A stretch of 64,000 nucleotides of DNA, from NCBI GenBank assembly GCA_900770525.1, contig CAAHDT010000027.1, positions 212,961-276,960 of the forward strand, in the 5' to 3' direction. The notes beneath the pieces are model-generated. The model saw only the letters and a list, made by a program, of their open reading frames with translations. It was not told the origin of the DNA and did no database searches. The translations under genes and the position numbers were made by a program. This DNA comes from Candidatus Gastranaerophilales bacterium. GTDB taxonomy: Bacteria > Cyanobacteriota > Vampirovibrionia > Gastranaerophilales > Gastranaerophilaceae. Positions 51,812-60,314 of this stretch are shown piece by piece; the first letter of the stretch is position 1; every line of letters starts with the position of its first letter.

Positions 51812-51858
51812 TTGACAATAGCAATCAAAAATGTTATATAATATTGATTATAATCAAT
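51812..51858 (+). promoter_or_regulatory. Strong promoter with 16-bp palindromic operator
   Basis: TTGACA (51812-51817), 17-bp spacer, TATATA (51835-51840, or TATAAT 51837-51842 with 19). Directly after comes ATTGATTATAATCAAT (51843-51858), a perfect palindrome at the expected start point, a good repressor site for the prepilin-like gene. Confidence 0.65.
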
Positions 51859-51904
51859 GCGATTTATATATTATCAATATTATTACAATAAGAGGATTAC
51901 TCCA

Positions 51905-52642
51905 ATGAGAAAACAACTAATCAAACAACATAACGCCTTTACACTTGCAGAAGTCTTGATAACATTAGGGATTATTGGAATAGTTGCAGCCTTAACAATT
52001 CCATCACTAATTGGGAAATACAGAGAAAAACAAACTGTAAGCGCCGTTAAAACCGCTTATTCAATTTTTTCTCAAGCATACTTAAGGTTAACAGAAGATT
52101 ACCCCGATTTATCTCAAATGGTGGATGCTGATGCAACTCCAAAAGAAAATGCACAATTTCTCTTAAATGAATTAACCAAATACATAAAAACTGCAAGGAG
52201 ATGTGATCAAGATAAATATTGTATGGGAGAAAAATATATTACATTATCTGGCGACCCACTACCACAAACAGACAATCTGTGGGATAAAACAAGAAATGTT
52301 GAAACAGGTGCACTGGCAAATGGCATGACCTTCTGGGTACTAAATTCCAACTACACAGACGGTGAATATGCCGGACAACTGGGAATCGACATTAACGGGA
52401 ACAAAAAACCGAATCAATTAGGTGTAGATTTTTTCTGGTTTTCAATTAATAAAAACGGCGTAATAACAGCAGGAAGAAATCCTAAAGTAAGACCTGCCGG
52501 AATTTATTACAATTGTGATATTAATAACTTAAACGCTAATAATTACAACGGCTATGGATGCGCCGAATGGATACTAGAACATGAAAATATGGACTACTTA
52601 AGAAAACAAATTACAACGGTAGAAGAGTCTGAAAACAAATAG
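51905..52642 (+). CDS. Prepilin-like protein
   Basis: 245 residues. Leader MRKQLIKQHNA then FTLAEVLITLGIIGIVAALT (cut after Ala, Glu5). The exported domain has RRCDQDKYCMG and YYNCDINNLNANNYNGYGCA (cysteine pairs) and ends ENMDYLRKQITTVEESENK. Ending and cysteine layout resemble the 306-1106 member (both contain an ENMEYM/ENMDYL segment). RBS AGAGGA lies nine bases before ATG 51905; the frame open from 51857 begins in the palindromic operator. It is the only family member on the plus strand and has a strong, apparently regulated promoter. Confidence 0.85.
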   Translation: MRKQLIKQHNAFTLAEVLITLGIIGIVAALTIPSLIGKYREKQTVSAVKTAYSIFSQAYLRLTEDYPDLSQMVDADATPKENAQFLLNELTKYIKTARRCDQDKYCMGEKYITLSGDPLPQTDNLWDKTRNVETGALANGMTFWVLNSNYTDGEYAGQLGIDINGNKKPNQLGVDFFWFSINKNGVITAGRNPKVRPAGIYYNCDINNLNANNYNGYGCAEWILEHENMDYLRKQITTVEESENK

Positions 52643-52643
52643 A

Positions 52644-53066
52644 CTAAAGTTTAAATGTTCCAACAACATTCCCATATTTGTCATACTGTGTAACAGTTCC
52701 GTTTGAGTTTTTTACCATAGAACCGGTTTGATTGCCATATTTATCGTAAGCATAGATTTTTCCTGATGAATCTGTCCTAAACGAACCGGTTTGGTTTCCG
52801 TATTTGTCGTATAACGTTCCCCCACCAGAGGTAGTAGTGACAGAGCCTGTTTTATTACCATATTTGTCATAGCCGGTTATATTTCCATTTGAATTCGTAA
52901 ATGAACCGGTCTTGTTACCGTATTTATCATAAGTTGTAACACCATTACCACTCACATTATATGAACCGGTTTGATTGCCATACTTGTCATAAGAATATGA
53001 GGTCGAAGCATTAGCAACGCCTGCAACAAAGCCAACAACCATTAATAAAACAATAAATTTTTTCAT
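52644..53066 (-). CDS. Exported protein of six YDKYGNxTGS repeats (beta-flower-like)
   Basis: 140 residues. A signal peptide (MKKFIVLLMVVGFVAGVANA) is followed by six near-identical units of about 20 residues, core YDKYGN(Q/K)TGS, linked by Gly/Ser/Asn-rich turns, the last being YDKYGNVVGTFKL. Such repeats form small beta-propeller or 5-fold beta-flower folds, as named in databases for similar proteins. The nucleotide repeats are also similar, so copy number could vary by slippage. It is convergent with the prepilin-like gene (one base between stops) and likely lies in the periplasm or on the surface. Confidence 0.78.
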   Translation of the reverse strand: MKKFIVLLMVVGFVAGVANASTSYSYDKYGNQTGSYNVSGNGVTTYDKYGNKTGSFTNSNGNITGYDKYGNKTGSVTTTSGGGTLYDKYGNQTGSFRTDSSGKIYAYDKYGNQTGSMVKNSNGTVTQYDKYGNVVGTFKL

Positions 53067-53114
53067 AATAAAACAACTCCTTGATATTATTATAACAAAT
53101 ATTTTAATATTTTG

Positions 53115-53645
53115 CTACTTATAAATCTCTTTCAATACGTAAAGATCATTTTCACTCGGAACTTGAATATTTTTCTGATGTGGAACAAACATAATATCAT
53201 CAACATCAACACCGTGTCCAAGCCCCAAAGAATGTCCGAATTCATGCATAATTGCGCAATAAATGCTTAAATCAGTGGTATTTTTACCTGAAAACTCGTT
53301 TTCCAGTCCGATATCAATTGATATTTTGTTTATTATTCCATTAGTAACACTCAAATACTTACACATTCCTTCGTAAACTCTTCCAACCTTAACCCAATGC
53401 ACAACAATATCAGCACAAACCGGCGAACTAATCACTTGAAATTGTACAGGAATATTATTTTGTCTTAAAAAATTATTCCATGAATTTATCGCAAATGTCA
53501 CTTGACTAATCATAAAATCTTTTCTCTGAATATTTGACAAAATCGGAGCAACATATACCGACACAACACTCTTTTGCCAACGACACAATTTCCCTCTAAT
53601 TTGAGAGTTTTGAATATATGTATTGATATTCGCGGAAATAACCAT
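53115..53645 (-). CDS. Matrixin-like zinc metalloprotease
   Basis: 176 residues. Zinc site HEFGHSLGLGH (134-144) is the metzincin HExxHxxGxxH, followed by the Met-turn region DDIMFVPHQ (about 149-157). It lacks an obvious signal peptide in this frame; the N-terminus VISANINTYIQNSQIRGKLC is short and polar, so the protein may act inside the cell, use another export route, or have a misjudged start. There is no prodomain cysteine switch visible. It faces away from the peptidase gene that follows. Confidence 0.75.
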   Translation of the reverse strand: MVISANINTYIQNSQIRGKLCRWQKSVVSVYVAPILSNIQRKDFMISQVTFAINSWNNFLRQNNIPVQFQVISSPVCADIVVHWVKVGRVYEGMCKYLSVTNGIINKISIDIGLENEFSGKNTTDLSIYCAIMHEFGHSLGLGHGVDVDDIMFVPHQKNIQVPSENDLYVLKEIYK

Positions 53646-53703
53646 TACATAACTATAATAATATTATTTCAATTTATTTTCAATACCAAAACAAAACAAT
53701 GTC

Positions 53704-53732
53704 TTGTCAAGCGGCAAAAAAAATGCTATAAT
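53704..53732 (+). promoter_or_regulatory. Promoter of the M49-like peptidase gene
   Basis: TTGTCA (53704-53709), 17-bp spacer, TGC-TATAAT extended -10 (53724-53732). An RBS-bearing leader of about 20 bases follows. Confidence 0.7.
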
Positions 53733-53760
53733 CGCACAAGAGACAAAAAGGAGCTTTATG

Positions 53761-55476
53761 ATGAATTATACACTTAATTTACCAATTGAAGAATTAGAAA
53801 AAAGAACAAATAAAGATTATTTAATAACTAAAAAATTTCTAAAAAAAGACGCACCAGAATACCTTGAACTTGCTGAAGGCGACAAAGAGGCACTTAAACA
53901 CCTTGTTAGAGCCGCTAATATTTTAGAAAAAATAAATATGCAACTTGATAATGCGGACAATTTACCCTTTAAACAATTTCTTGAAGAAGAAATTGCAAAG
54001 GGAAATAAGCGCGCAGAACTAACCAAAATTCTTTTTGATGCGCAAAAAGGGATTAATGCAATCGACTCAATGTCTGAACCTATCAATCTTGCAAAAGAAG
54101 TACCAAATCGTGCAGGGAAAGGAGTTTATCCGTCAGACCTTACCAAAGAAGAATTTCATAAAATTTTGATAAAAATGTTACTGGATGGAAAATCTGACGA
54201 TGTTAGAAAAATTTTAACCCAACGCTCTGTTGTCGAAAGACACGGTGATGAACTTATCGGAATTGATTATATCGACAAGTTTAAAGACGACTTTGCAAAA
54301 ATGGCTGATGAAATAGAAAAAGCAAGTGAAACATCTACAAATGCAGATTTTAACGAATACTTAAAACTTCAAGCAAAAGCCCTGAGAGTCGCAGACCCGA
54401 TGCTTGATGCTTATGCAGACAAAAAATGGGCAACATTACAAGACACCCCTCTTGAATTTACCATAACAAGAGAAAATTACGCGGATGAAATGACCGGTAC
54501 TGTAATCGAAAACACCGAACTTAAGGCAATGCTTAACGAACAAAAAATTTCACCTATTCCTAAAGATTTTCTCGGTGGAAGAGTCGGTATTGTAAATAAA
54601 AAAGGTACAGAAGCTCTAATGGCAATAAAACAATACTTGCCGACACTTGCTAAAAACATGCCATACAACGATGAATATGAACAAAACATTAAACCTGATG
54701 AAGATTCAAAACAAACTATGGTTGATGTCGATATGGTTCAAGCGGCCGGTGATGTTGGCGAATATCGTGGAGGGATTACTCTTGCCGAAAACCTTCCGAA
54801 CGATGACAAATTGTCACTTACAATAGGTGGAGGCAGACGAAACGTATACCACAGACAAATTCGTTTTATAAGTGACACAAAAAAACTTCAAGAAAGACTT
54901 GACGAAATTTTAGACAAAGAACAACATAAGTATTATTTTGACGAAGCTGACCACTGGTTCACAATCGGACATGAAAATGCCCACTCACTTGGACCCAAAA
55001 AAGGGAATGAAACACTCGGCAAATATAGAAATATTATAGAAGAAAATAAGGCTGATATGGGTTCTCTCGCCTTTGTTGACTTGTTGACAGAACTTGGTAT
55101 GTATACAGAAGAACAAAGAAAACAAATTATTGTGACAACGATGGCGGATAATTTCTTGAAGTCAAAACCAACCCTATCTCAAGCACACAGAGTCCGTACC
55201 GTTATGCAAAACAAATATTTTGCAGACAGAGGCGGTTACGATATTGTTGATGGAAAAATCCACGTAAATATTGACAAAGTCGTACCTATTGCCAAAGAAA
55301 TGCTCGCAGAAATCGTCCGAATTCAAATTGATGGCGACTTCAAAAAAGCTGAAAAATACGTAAAAGATAATTTTGTTTGGACAGAAAATATGGAGTTTAT
55401 CGCACAAAAACTTCAAAAAATAAATAAAACACTAAACGGCAAACTTGAAACAGAATTAGCTGACGCGTTAGCATAA
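53761..55476 (+). CDS. Dipeptidyl-peptidase III-like zinc peptidase (M49-related)
   Basis: 571 residues. Metal site HENAH at 404-408 in WFTIGHENAHSLGPKKG, and the second ligand motif EENKAD at 427-432. This matches the bacterial M49-like group in which HExxHxLGP is followed closely by a (L/I)EExKAD helix. No signal peptide, so cytoplasmic. RBS AAGGAG precedes two ATGs (53758, 53761); the second has the better seven-base spacing. It probably trims peptides, but exact specificity is unknown. The helical N-terminus (to about 250) is unassigned. Confidence 0.72.
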   Translation: MNYTLNLPIEELEKRTNKDYLITKKFLKKDAPEYLELAEGDKEALKHLVRAANILEKINMQLDNADNLPFKQFLEEEIAKGNKRAELTKILFDAQKGINAIDSMSEPINLAKEVPNRAGKGVYPSDLTKEEFHKILIKMLLDGKSDDVRKILTQRSVVERHGDELIGIDYIDKFKDDFAKMADEIEKASETSTNADFNEYLKLQAKALRVADPMLDAYADKKWATLQDTPLEFTITRENYADEMTGTVIENTELKAMLNEQKISPIPKDFLGGRVGIVNKKGTEALMAIKQYLPTLAKNMPYNDEYEQNIKPDEDSKQTMVDVDMVQAAGDVGEYRGGITLAENLPNDDKLSLTIGGGRRNVYHRQIRFISDTKKLQERLDEILDKEQHKYYFDEADHWFTIGHENAHSLGPKKGNETLGKYRNIIEENKADMGSLAFVDLLTELGMYTEEQRKQIIVTTMADNFLKSKPTLSQAHRVRTVMQNKYFADRGGYDIVDGKIHVNIDKVVPIAKEMLAEIVRIQIDGDFKKAEKYVKDNFVWTENMEFIAQKLQKINKTLNGKLETELADALA

Positions 55477-55498
55477 AAACATTTCAAACAATCAACAT

Positions 55499-55533
55499 AA
55501 GGCGCCCGATATTTATAAATATCGGGCGCTTTA
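55499..55533. terminator. Bidirectional terminator between M49-like gene and typA
   Basis: A perfect 28-nt palindrome (half GCGCCCGATATTTA, 55502-55515) flanked by AAG and TTTATT. Confidence 0.85.
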
Positions 55534-55554
55534 TTATAACATTGAGAATAATTA

Positions 55555-57366
55555 CTAATTATAAATCTTTCTGGTCAAGTCTGCTTTTCGGATTCTGACA
55601 TTTTCCGGTGTAATTTCAACCAATTCGTCATCACCGATATATTCCAAACTTTCTTCCAAAGACATAATTTTAGGAGCTTGCAATGTAACCATTACATCTG
55701 CTGTAGCACTTCTCATATTGGTAAGTTTCTTCGTCTTACAAATATTAACCATTACGTCTTGAGGTTTGTTACATTCTCCGATAATCATGCCTCTATAAAC
55801 TTTTGTTTTAGGAGTTACAAAGAATGTACCTCTGTCTTCAAATTGTGCCAATGCATATGGAATAGCTTCTCCTTCTTCAAAGGCAATGATTGAACCATTT
55901 CTTTGACGAGGGATATCGCCTGCATAAGGTCTGTAATGAAGGAATGTATGATACATAATACCTTCACCTCTTGTCATTCTAATAAATTCACTTCTGAACC
56001 CAATCAAACCACGAGCAGGGATATGGAATGTCATTGTCGTTCTGCCCTTGTTGTTTTGCATATCTTTCATTTCAGCTTTTCTACCTGCCAAACGTTCGAT
56101 ACAACTTCCGGCATTACCTTCCGGAACGTCAACAATCAAGTTTTCATAAGGCTCGCAGTGTTCACCGTTAATAGTCTTATAAATAACTTCCGGTTTAGAA
56201 ACTTGGAATTCATAACCTTCACGGCGCATTGTTTCAATCAAAATACCCAAATGAAGTTCGCCACGTCCGCTAACTCTGAATACATCTGTGCTATCTGTGT
56301 CTTCAACTCTCAAACTTACATTCTTTTCAAGTTCGTTATAAAGTCTTTTTCTCAATTGACGAGAAGTAACAAACTTCCCTTCTTGACCTGCAAACGGACT
56401 ATCATTTACAGAGAAATTCATTTGCAAAGTAGGTTCGTCAACGTGAATTAACGGTAATGGTTGAGGATTTTCTAAAGAACAAATACTTTCACCGATTTGA
56501 ATATCTGAAAAACCTGCAACACCAACGATATCACCTGCAAAAGCTTCTTGAATTTCAACTCTTCCTAAATCGTGGAACCCAAACAACTTAGTAATCTTGC
56601 CACGCTCTTGTGAACCGTCAGCATGAACTAAACAAACTTGTTCTTGGGATTTGATACTACCGTTTACAATACGTCCGATAACGATTCTACCTACATATTC
56701 GTTATAATCTAGGGTTGTTGCTTGGAATTGCAACGGCTTATCTGCATCACCTGTAGGTGGTTGAATATTTTCCATAATACAGTCCAACAAAGGAACCATA
56801 TCTTTTCTTTCATCATCCAAATCTTTAATAGCAAAACCATTCAAACTACTTGAGAAAATGAAAGGAAAATCTATCAAATCTTCTCTGTCAGTAAGTTCCG
56901 TGAACAAATCAAAAACCTTGTCTAAAGCAGTCAAAGGTTCTGCAGCCGGCTTATCAATTTTGTTAATAACAACAATAATCTTCAACCCAAGTTCCAAAGC
57001 CTTTGACAAAACAAATCTTGTCTGTGGCATCGGACCTTCTGCCGCATCTACAATCAATAATGCACCATCAACCATGCCTAAAACACGCTCAACTTCACCG
57101 CCGAAATCCGCGTGTCCAGGAGTATCAACAACATTAATCTTGCAACCTTTGTAATTGATTGAAATGTTTTTAGAAAGGATTGTAATACCTCTTTCTTTTT
57201 CCAAATCATTACTATCAAGAACTCTTTCTTGAACCTGTTGATTTTCTCTAAACGCACCAGCTTGTTTCAACAAGCAGTCAACCAAAGTTGTTTTACCGTG
57301 GTCAACGTGCGCAATAATCGCAATATTTCTAATATTTTCATTTACGTTTGTCATATTTCCCGCCAT
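55555..57366 (-). CDS. typA: GTP-binding protein TypA/BipA
   Basis: 603 residues of an EF-G-like translational GTPase involved in 50S assembly and stress responses. G1 AHVDHGKTTLVDCLLKQAG, G2 region RGITILSKN, G3 DTPGHADFGGEV, G4 NKIDKPAAEP. The C-terminal TypA-specific domain has IPARGLIGFRSEFIRMTRGE. M1 or the MTNVNENIRN start (ATG 57354, preceded by GCGGGA) are both possible. Monocistronic. Confidence 0.97.
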   Translation of the reverse strand: MAGNMTNVNENIRNIAIIAHVDHGKTTLVDCLLKQAGAFRENQQVQERVLDSNDLEKERGITILSKNISINYKGCKINVVDTPGHADFGGEVERVLGMVDGALLIVDAAEGPMPQTRFVLSKALELGLKIIVVINKIDKPAAEPLTALDKVFDLFTELTDREDLIDFPFIFSSSLNGFAIKDLDDERKDMVPLLDCIMENIQPPTGDADKPLQFQATTLDYNEYVGRIVIGRIVNGSIKSQEQVCLVHADGSQERGKITKLFGFHDLGRVEIQEAFAGDIVGVAGFSDIQIGESICSLENPQPLPLIHVDEPTLQMNFSVNDSPFAGQEGKFVTSRQLRKRLYNELEKNVSLRVEDTDSTDVFRVSGRGELHLGILIETMRREGYEFQVSKPEVIYKTINGEHCEPYENLIVDVPEGNAGSCIERLAGRKAEMKDMQNNKGRTTMTFHIPARGLIGFRSEFIRMTRGEGIMYHTFLHYRPYAGDIPRQRNGSIIAFEEGEAIPYALAQFEDRGTFFVTPKTKVYRGMIIGECNKPQDVMVNICKTKKLTNMRSATADVMVTLQAPKIMSLEESLEYIGDDELVEITPENVRIRKADLTRKIYN

Positions 57367-57466
57367 ATATTTTGTACATTGTAAAGTGTAAATCTTACAC
57401 CAAAAGAATACTCCAGTAGCTTTTTTTTTTCAAGTTTTGATTGCGAATTATTACAACAGGATAACA

Positions 57467-57781
57467 CTATTTTTTAGGTAAATAATCTTGCCAATGTTCA
57501 TCTAAATTTTTAATAAACCTGTGCGCATCAATCACATCATCGTAATTTATCGGCTCAGGTCCGTCTTGAACAACCAAAGGTAAATCGCTCGGGGTTTTCA
57601 CCTCAATATTATTTATTCCAACAAAAGCAACTCCAAAACTTTTTCCACAATTTTGACAAACCAAATGTGTAACAAGCAAACCTTGTTCTTGTCTTTTTAT
57701 CTGAATTGACTCATCATCAAACTCAGCTCTACAATGCGAACAACATAAATTTGAAAATAATGTTTTTAATTTCTTTTTCAT
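57467..57781 (-). CDS. Zinc-ribbon hypothetical protein
   Basis: 104 residues. Two CxxC pairs (NLCCSHCRAEF and LVCQNCGKSFG) form a treble-clef or zinc ribbon at about residues 13-48. A short conserved-looking C-terminus is rich in acidic residues (DAHRFIKNLDEHWQDYL). RBS AGAGGA lies about six bases before the ATG. The family name is unknown. The composition is typical of small DNA- or RNA-associated zinc proteins. Confidence 0.68.
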   Translation of the reverse strand: MKKKLKTLFSNLCCSHCRAEFDDESIQIKRQEQGLLVTHLVCQNCGKSFGVAFVGINNIEVKTPSDLPLVVQDGPEPINYDDVIDAHRFIKNLDEHWQDYLPKK

Positions 57782-57968
57782 TTTTGTCCTCTCTTCTATT
57801 ATATTTAAAAACGAGCTTAGTCAATCCTTAATATTTCTTAACAATATTATTTATAATTTATTTTTACCATAAATATCGGAGACCGCCTTGGCACAACCTT
57901 ATGCAATATCCCAAGTTTTGATATCATCCAAAACCTCATTTATTTTCAGGATTTTTTGTAATAAACGG

Positions 57969-57996
57969 TTACATTATAATTAAAATATGGTATAAT
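57969..57996 (+). promoter_or_regulatory. Promoter of the 31-residue membrane protein gene
   Basis: TTACAT, 16-bp spacer, TATAAT (57991-57996), giving a leader of about 45 nt. Confidence 0.55.
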
Positions 57997-58045
57997 ATAC
58001 ATGTAATGGTCTATTTTTAATCATGAAAAACTTAGGAGGTTTATC

Positions 58046-58141
58046 ATGGAAGCTATTAACTTAATCTTATTTGGTTTCATTGTTTACGCAGCTTTAATCG
58101 TTGTTCCTAGCATTTGGGAAGAATTGACTACTGAAAGCTAG
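58046..58141 (+). CDS. 31-residue single-pass membrane protein
   Basis: The start MEAINLILFGF opens a hydrophobic helix (about residues 4-22) that ends VVPSIWEELTTES, an amphipathic acidic tail. The RBS (TTAGGAGG, six bases before the ATG) is among the best in the window, and a -10/-35 pair lies 45 bases upstream. There are no neighbours on the plus strand for more than 1.5 kb either side, so this is a stand-alone gene, not a fragment. Small proteins like this often bind and tune a larger membrane complex. The partner is unknown. Confidence 0.72.
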   Translation: MEAINLILFGFIVYAALIVVPSIWEELTTES

Positions 58142-58278
58142 ACTCTAAAGCTAAAGTATCAGACGTTTTTAGTGTGGTTTTGTTTCAAACAAAGAAACGC
58201 CAGTCAGGAGAGAATCAATTTTAAAAAGTGTGTATTTTACGTTTAAATTTATTTAAGCGCAGATTGTTATGCAACTTT

Positions 58279-59625
58279 TTAGGAATTGAGAACTTCTGTC
58301 ACGCAATCTCTTGCAACATCCGTCACAAAATCCATATCTTTACGTTCGATTATTAACGGAGGGTTGAAGTAAATAACGTCACCCAACGGACGGAGAATTA
58401 CGCCTTTTTTCAAGGCTTTCTTGTAAATTTGGTAGCCTGTTCGCAGTTTGGATTCAAACGGTTCTTTGGTTTTTGGATTTTTTACAAGTTCTATTGCATT
58501 TATTAATCCGATGTGACGTACTTCCCCAACGTTAGGAAGTTTCGCGAACTTTTCATTGATAATATTATTAAAATAAATACTATTTTCTCTTGCTCTATCT
58601 AAAACTGTTCCATCTTTCAAAACATCAAGAACAGCAAGAGCCGCAGAACACGCCAACGGATTACCGCTATATGTATGAGAGTGCATAAAGGCTTTACCTG
58701 AATTGTAATCGGCATAAAATGCATCATAAATTTTCTGCGTTGTTACGGTAATTGACATCGGCATATATCCGCCTGTCAAACCTTTTGACAAACACATAAT
58801 ATCCGGAGAAACTCCGGCATGGTTAAACGCAAACATCTTACCGGTTCTTCCGTATCCTGTCGCGATTTCATCTGCAATCAAAATTACATCATACTCATCG
58901 CATAGTGCTCTTAACTTTTTCAGATAAAGTGGCGGATAAATCTTCATGCCGGCAGAACCTTGCAACAACGGTTCAACAATCATTGCACAAGTTTCATTTC
59001 CGAATTTAGCGAACATTTTTTCGGCCTGTTCAAAACATTCACAATTACAATTATCTCGACATTGTCCATACGGACATCTGTAACAATCCGGAGCCTGTAT
59101 TCTCTTTATATCCATCAGCATAGGTTTATATATTTCCGAATACAAATCAACTCCCCCTACAGACAAAGCCCCAATGGTTTCTCCATGATAAGCGTCCGTC
59201 AATGCCATAAATCGTTTTTTCTGCGGTTTACCTGTTTGATAATAATACTGAAAACTCATTTTCAGCGCGCATTCAATTGCAGCAGAACCATTATCAGAAA
59301 AATTAAATTTACATAAACCTTCCGGAATAACATTAACAAGTCTTTCACACAATTCAATAGCTCTTTTATTAGAAAAATTTGCAAAAATAACATGTTCTAA
59401 CTCGTCAACTTGTCTTTTTATTGCAGCATTAATAATTGGATTGCAGTGTCCTAACAAATTACACCACCAAGAACTAATCACATCAACATAACGCTTTCCA
59501 TCAGTATCATACAAATAAACGCCTTCACCATGGTCAATTACCATAGGGGGAAGTGTTTCATAGTCTTTCATCTGTGAACATGGGTGCCAAATATATTCTA
59601 AATCTCTTTCACTCCAGCTTTTCAT
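58279..59625 (-). CDS. bioA: Adenosylmethionine-8-amino-7-oxononanoate aminotransferase
   Basis: A PLP enzyme of biotin synthesis. 448 residues. It has DLEYIWHPCSQMKDYETLPP, SWWCNLLGHCNP, SDNGSAAIECALKMSFQYYY, DAYHGETIGALSVGG, and the lysine loop CLSKGLTGGYMPMSITVTT. The interior cysteine-rich insert CYRCPYGQCRDNCNCECFEQ occurs where some BioA have a CxxC loop. It starts one base into the bioD stop overlap. bioF and bioB are absent nearby. Confidence 0.95.
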   Translation of the reverse strand: MKSWSERDLEYIWHPCSQMKDYETLPPMVIDHGEGVYLYDTDGKRYVDVISSWWCNLLGHCNPIINAAIKRQVDELEHVIFANFSNKRAIELCERLVNVIPEGLCKFNFSDNGSAAIECALKMSFQYYYQTGKPQKKRFMALTDAYHGETIGALSVGGVDLYSEIYKPMLMDIKRIQAPDCYRCPYGQCRDNCNCECFEQAEKMFAKFGNETCAMIVEPLLQGSAGMKIYPPLYLKKLRALCDEYDVILIADEIATGYGRTGKMFAFNHAGVSPDIMCLSKGLTGGYMPMSITVTTQKIYDAFYADYNSGKAFMHSHTYSGNPLACSAALAVLDVLKDGTVLDRARENSIYFNNIINEKFAKLPNVGEVRHIGLINAIELVKNPKTKEPFESKLRTGYQIYKKALKKGVILRPLGDVIYFNPPLIIERKDMDFVTDVARDCVTEVLNS

Positions 59626-60311
59626 TAATATATCTCCTTAAAAACAGTCTTTAAAACATCCGCTTCAACACCCAAATCATCATCTCCGAATTTAACCGTG
59701 CAAAGAACTTTTACCCCTGTTAAAGCTTCAACTTGTTCTAAATTATCACGCTGCATATAGTCATTTTCATCATAGTTATTCAAGATAATTCCAGAAACAT
59801 TTATCCCCTTTTGCTTGGCATACTCGACAGTTAAAACAGTCGAATTTATTGTACCTAATGAGGCAGAAGCAACAACTATAATATCCAGCCCAAGCGCCTT
59901 TATTACATCCGGCAACAAAAGACCATCATTCAGGTTAAACGGACAAACAATTCCGCCAGCACCTTCAACTACTACGAAATCAAATTTCTTTTTTAAATTA
60001 TTAAAATCTGATTTTATTTTATCAATTTTTATCGGATTATTTTCAATCTTAGCTGCAAGATGAGGAGATACAGCAGGTTTAAAAATATAAGATACGTAAT
60101 CACTTCCCTTACCGGAAAGCCCTGTTTTTTTTACAACATACTCTGCATCCCCCGGAATAATTTCAGTTCCCAGAACTTCTGCCCCACTCAATGCAGGTTT
60201 ATAATACCCACAATTAAGGTTGTTTTCTCTTAACTTTTTCACAACCAACCCCGAAACATAGGTCTTTCCGACATCTGTTCCGGTAGCTGTGATAAATATT
60301 CCTTTCGTCAT
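59625..60311 (-). CDS. bioD: Dethiobiotin synthetase
   Basis: 228 residues. P-loop FITATGTDVGKTYVSGLVVK, LLVVEGAGGIVCPF-type motif VVVEGAGGIVCPFN, and NYDENDY near the C-terminus. Closes the ureido ring of biotin using CO2 and ATP. RBS AAAGGA lies six bases before the ATG. It overlaps bioA by one base and follows the TPR gene by three, so the TPR protein is cotranscribed. Confidence 0.95.
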   Translation of the reverse strand: MTKGIFITATGTDVGKTYVSGLVVKKLRENNLNCGYYKPALSGAEVLGTEIIPGDAEYVVKKTGLSGKGSDYVSYIFKPAVSPHLAAKIENNPIKIDKIKSDFNNLKKKFDFVVVEGAGGIVCPFNLNDGLLLPDVIKALGLDIIVVASASLGTINSTVLTVEYAKQKGINVSGIILNNYDENDYMQRDNLEQVEALTGVKVLCTVKFGDDDLGVEADVLKTVFKEIY

Positions 60312-60314
60312 GAT

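Noticed and set aside
55903..56451. 182-codon plus-strand ORF inside typA
   Set aside because: Long antisense shadow; composition (Thr/Phe/Cys-rich) and the strong typA match rule it out.
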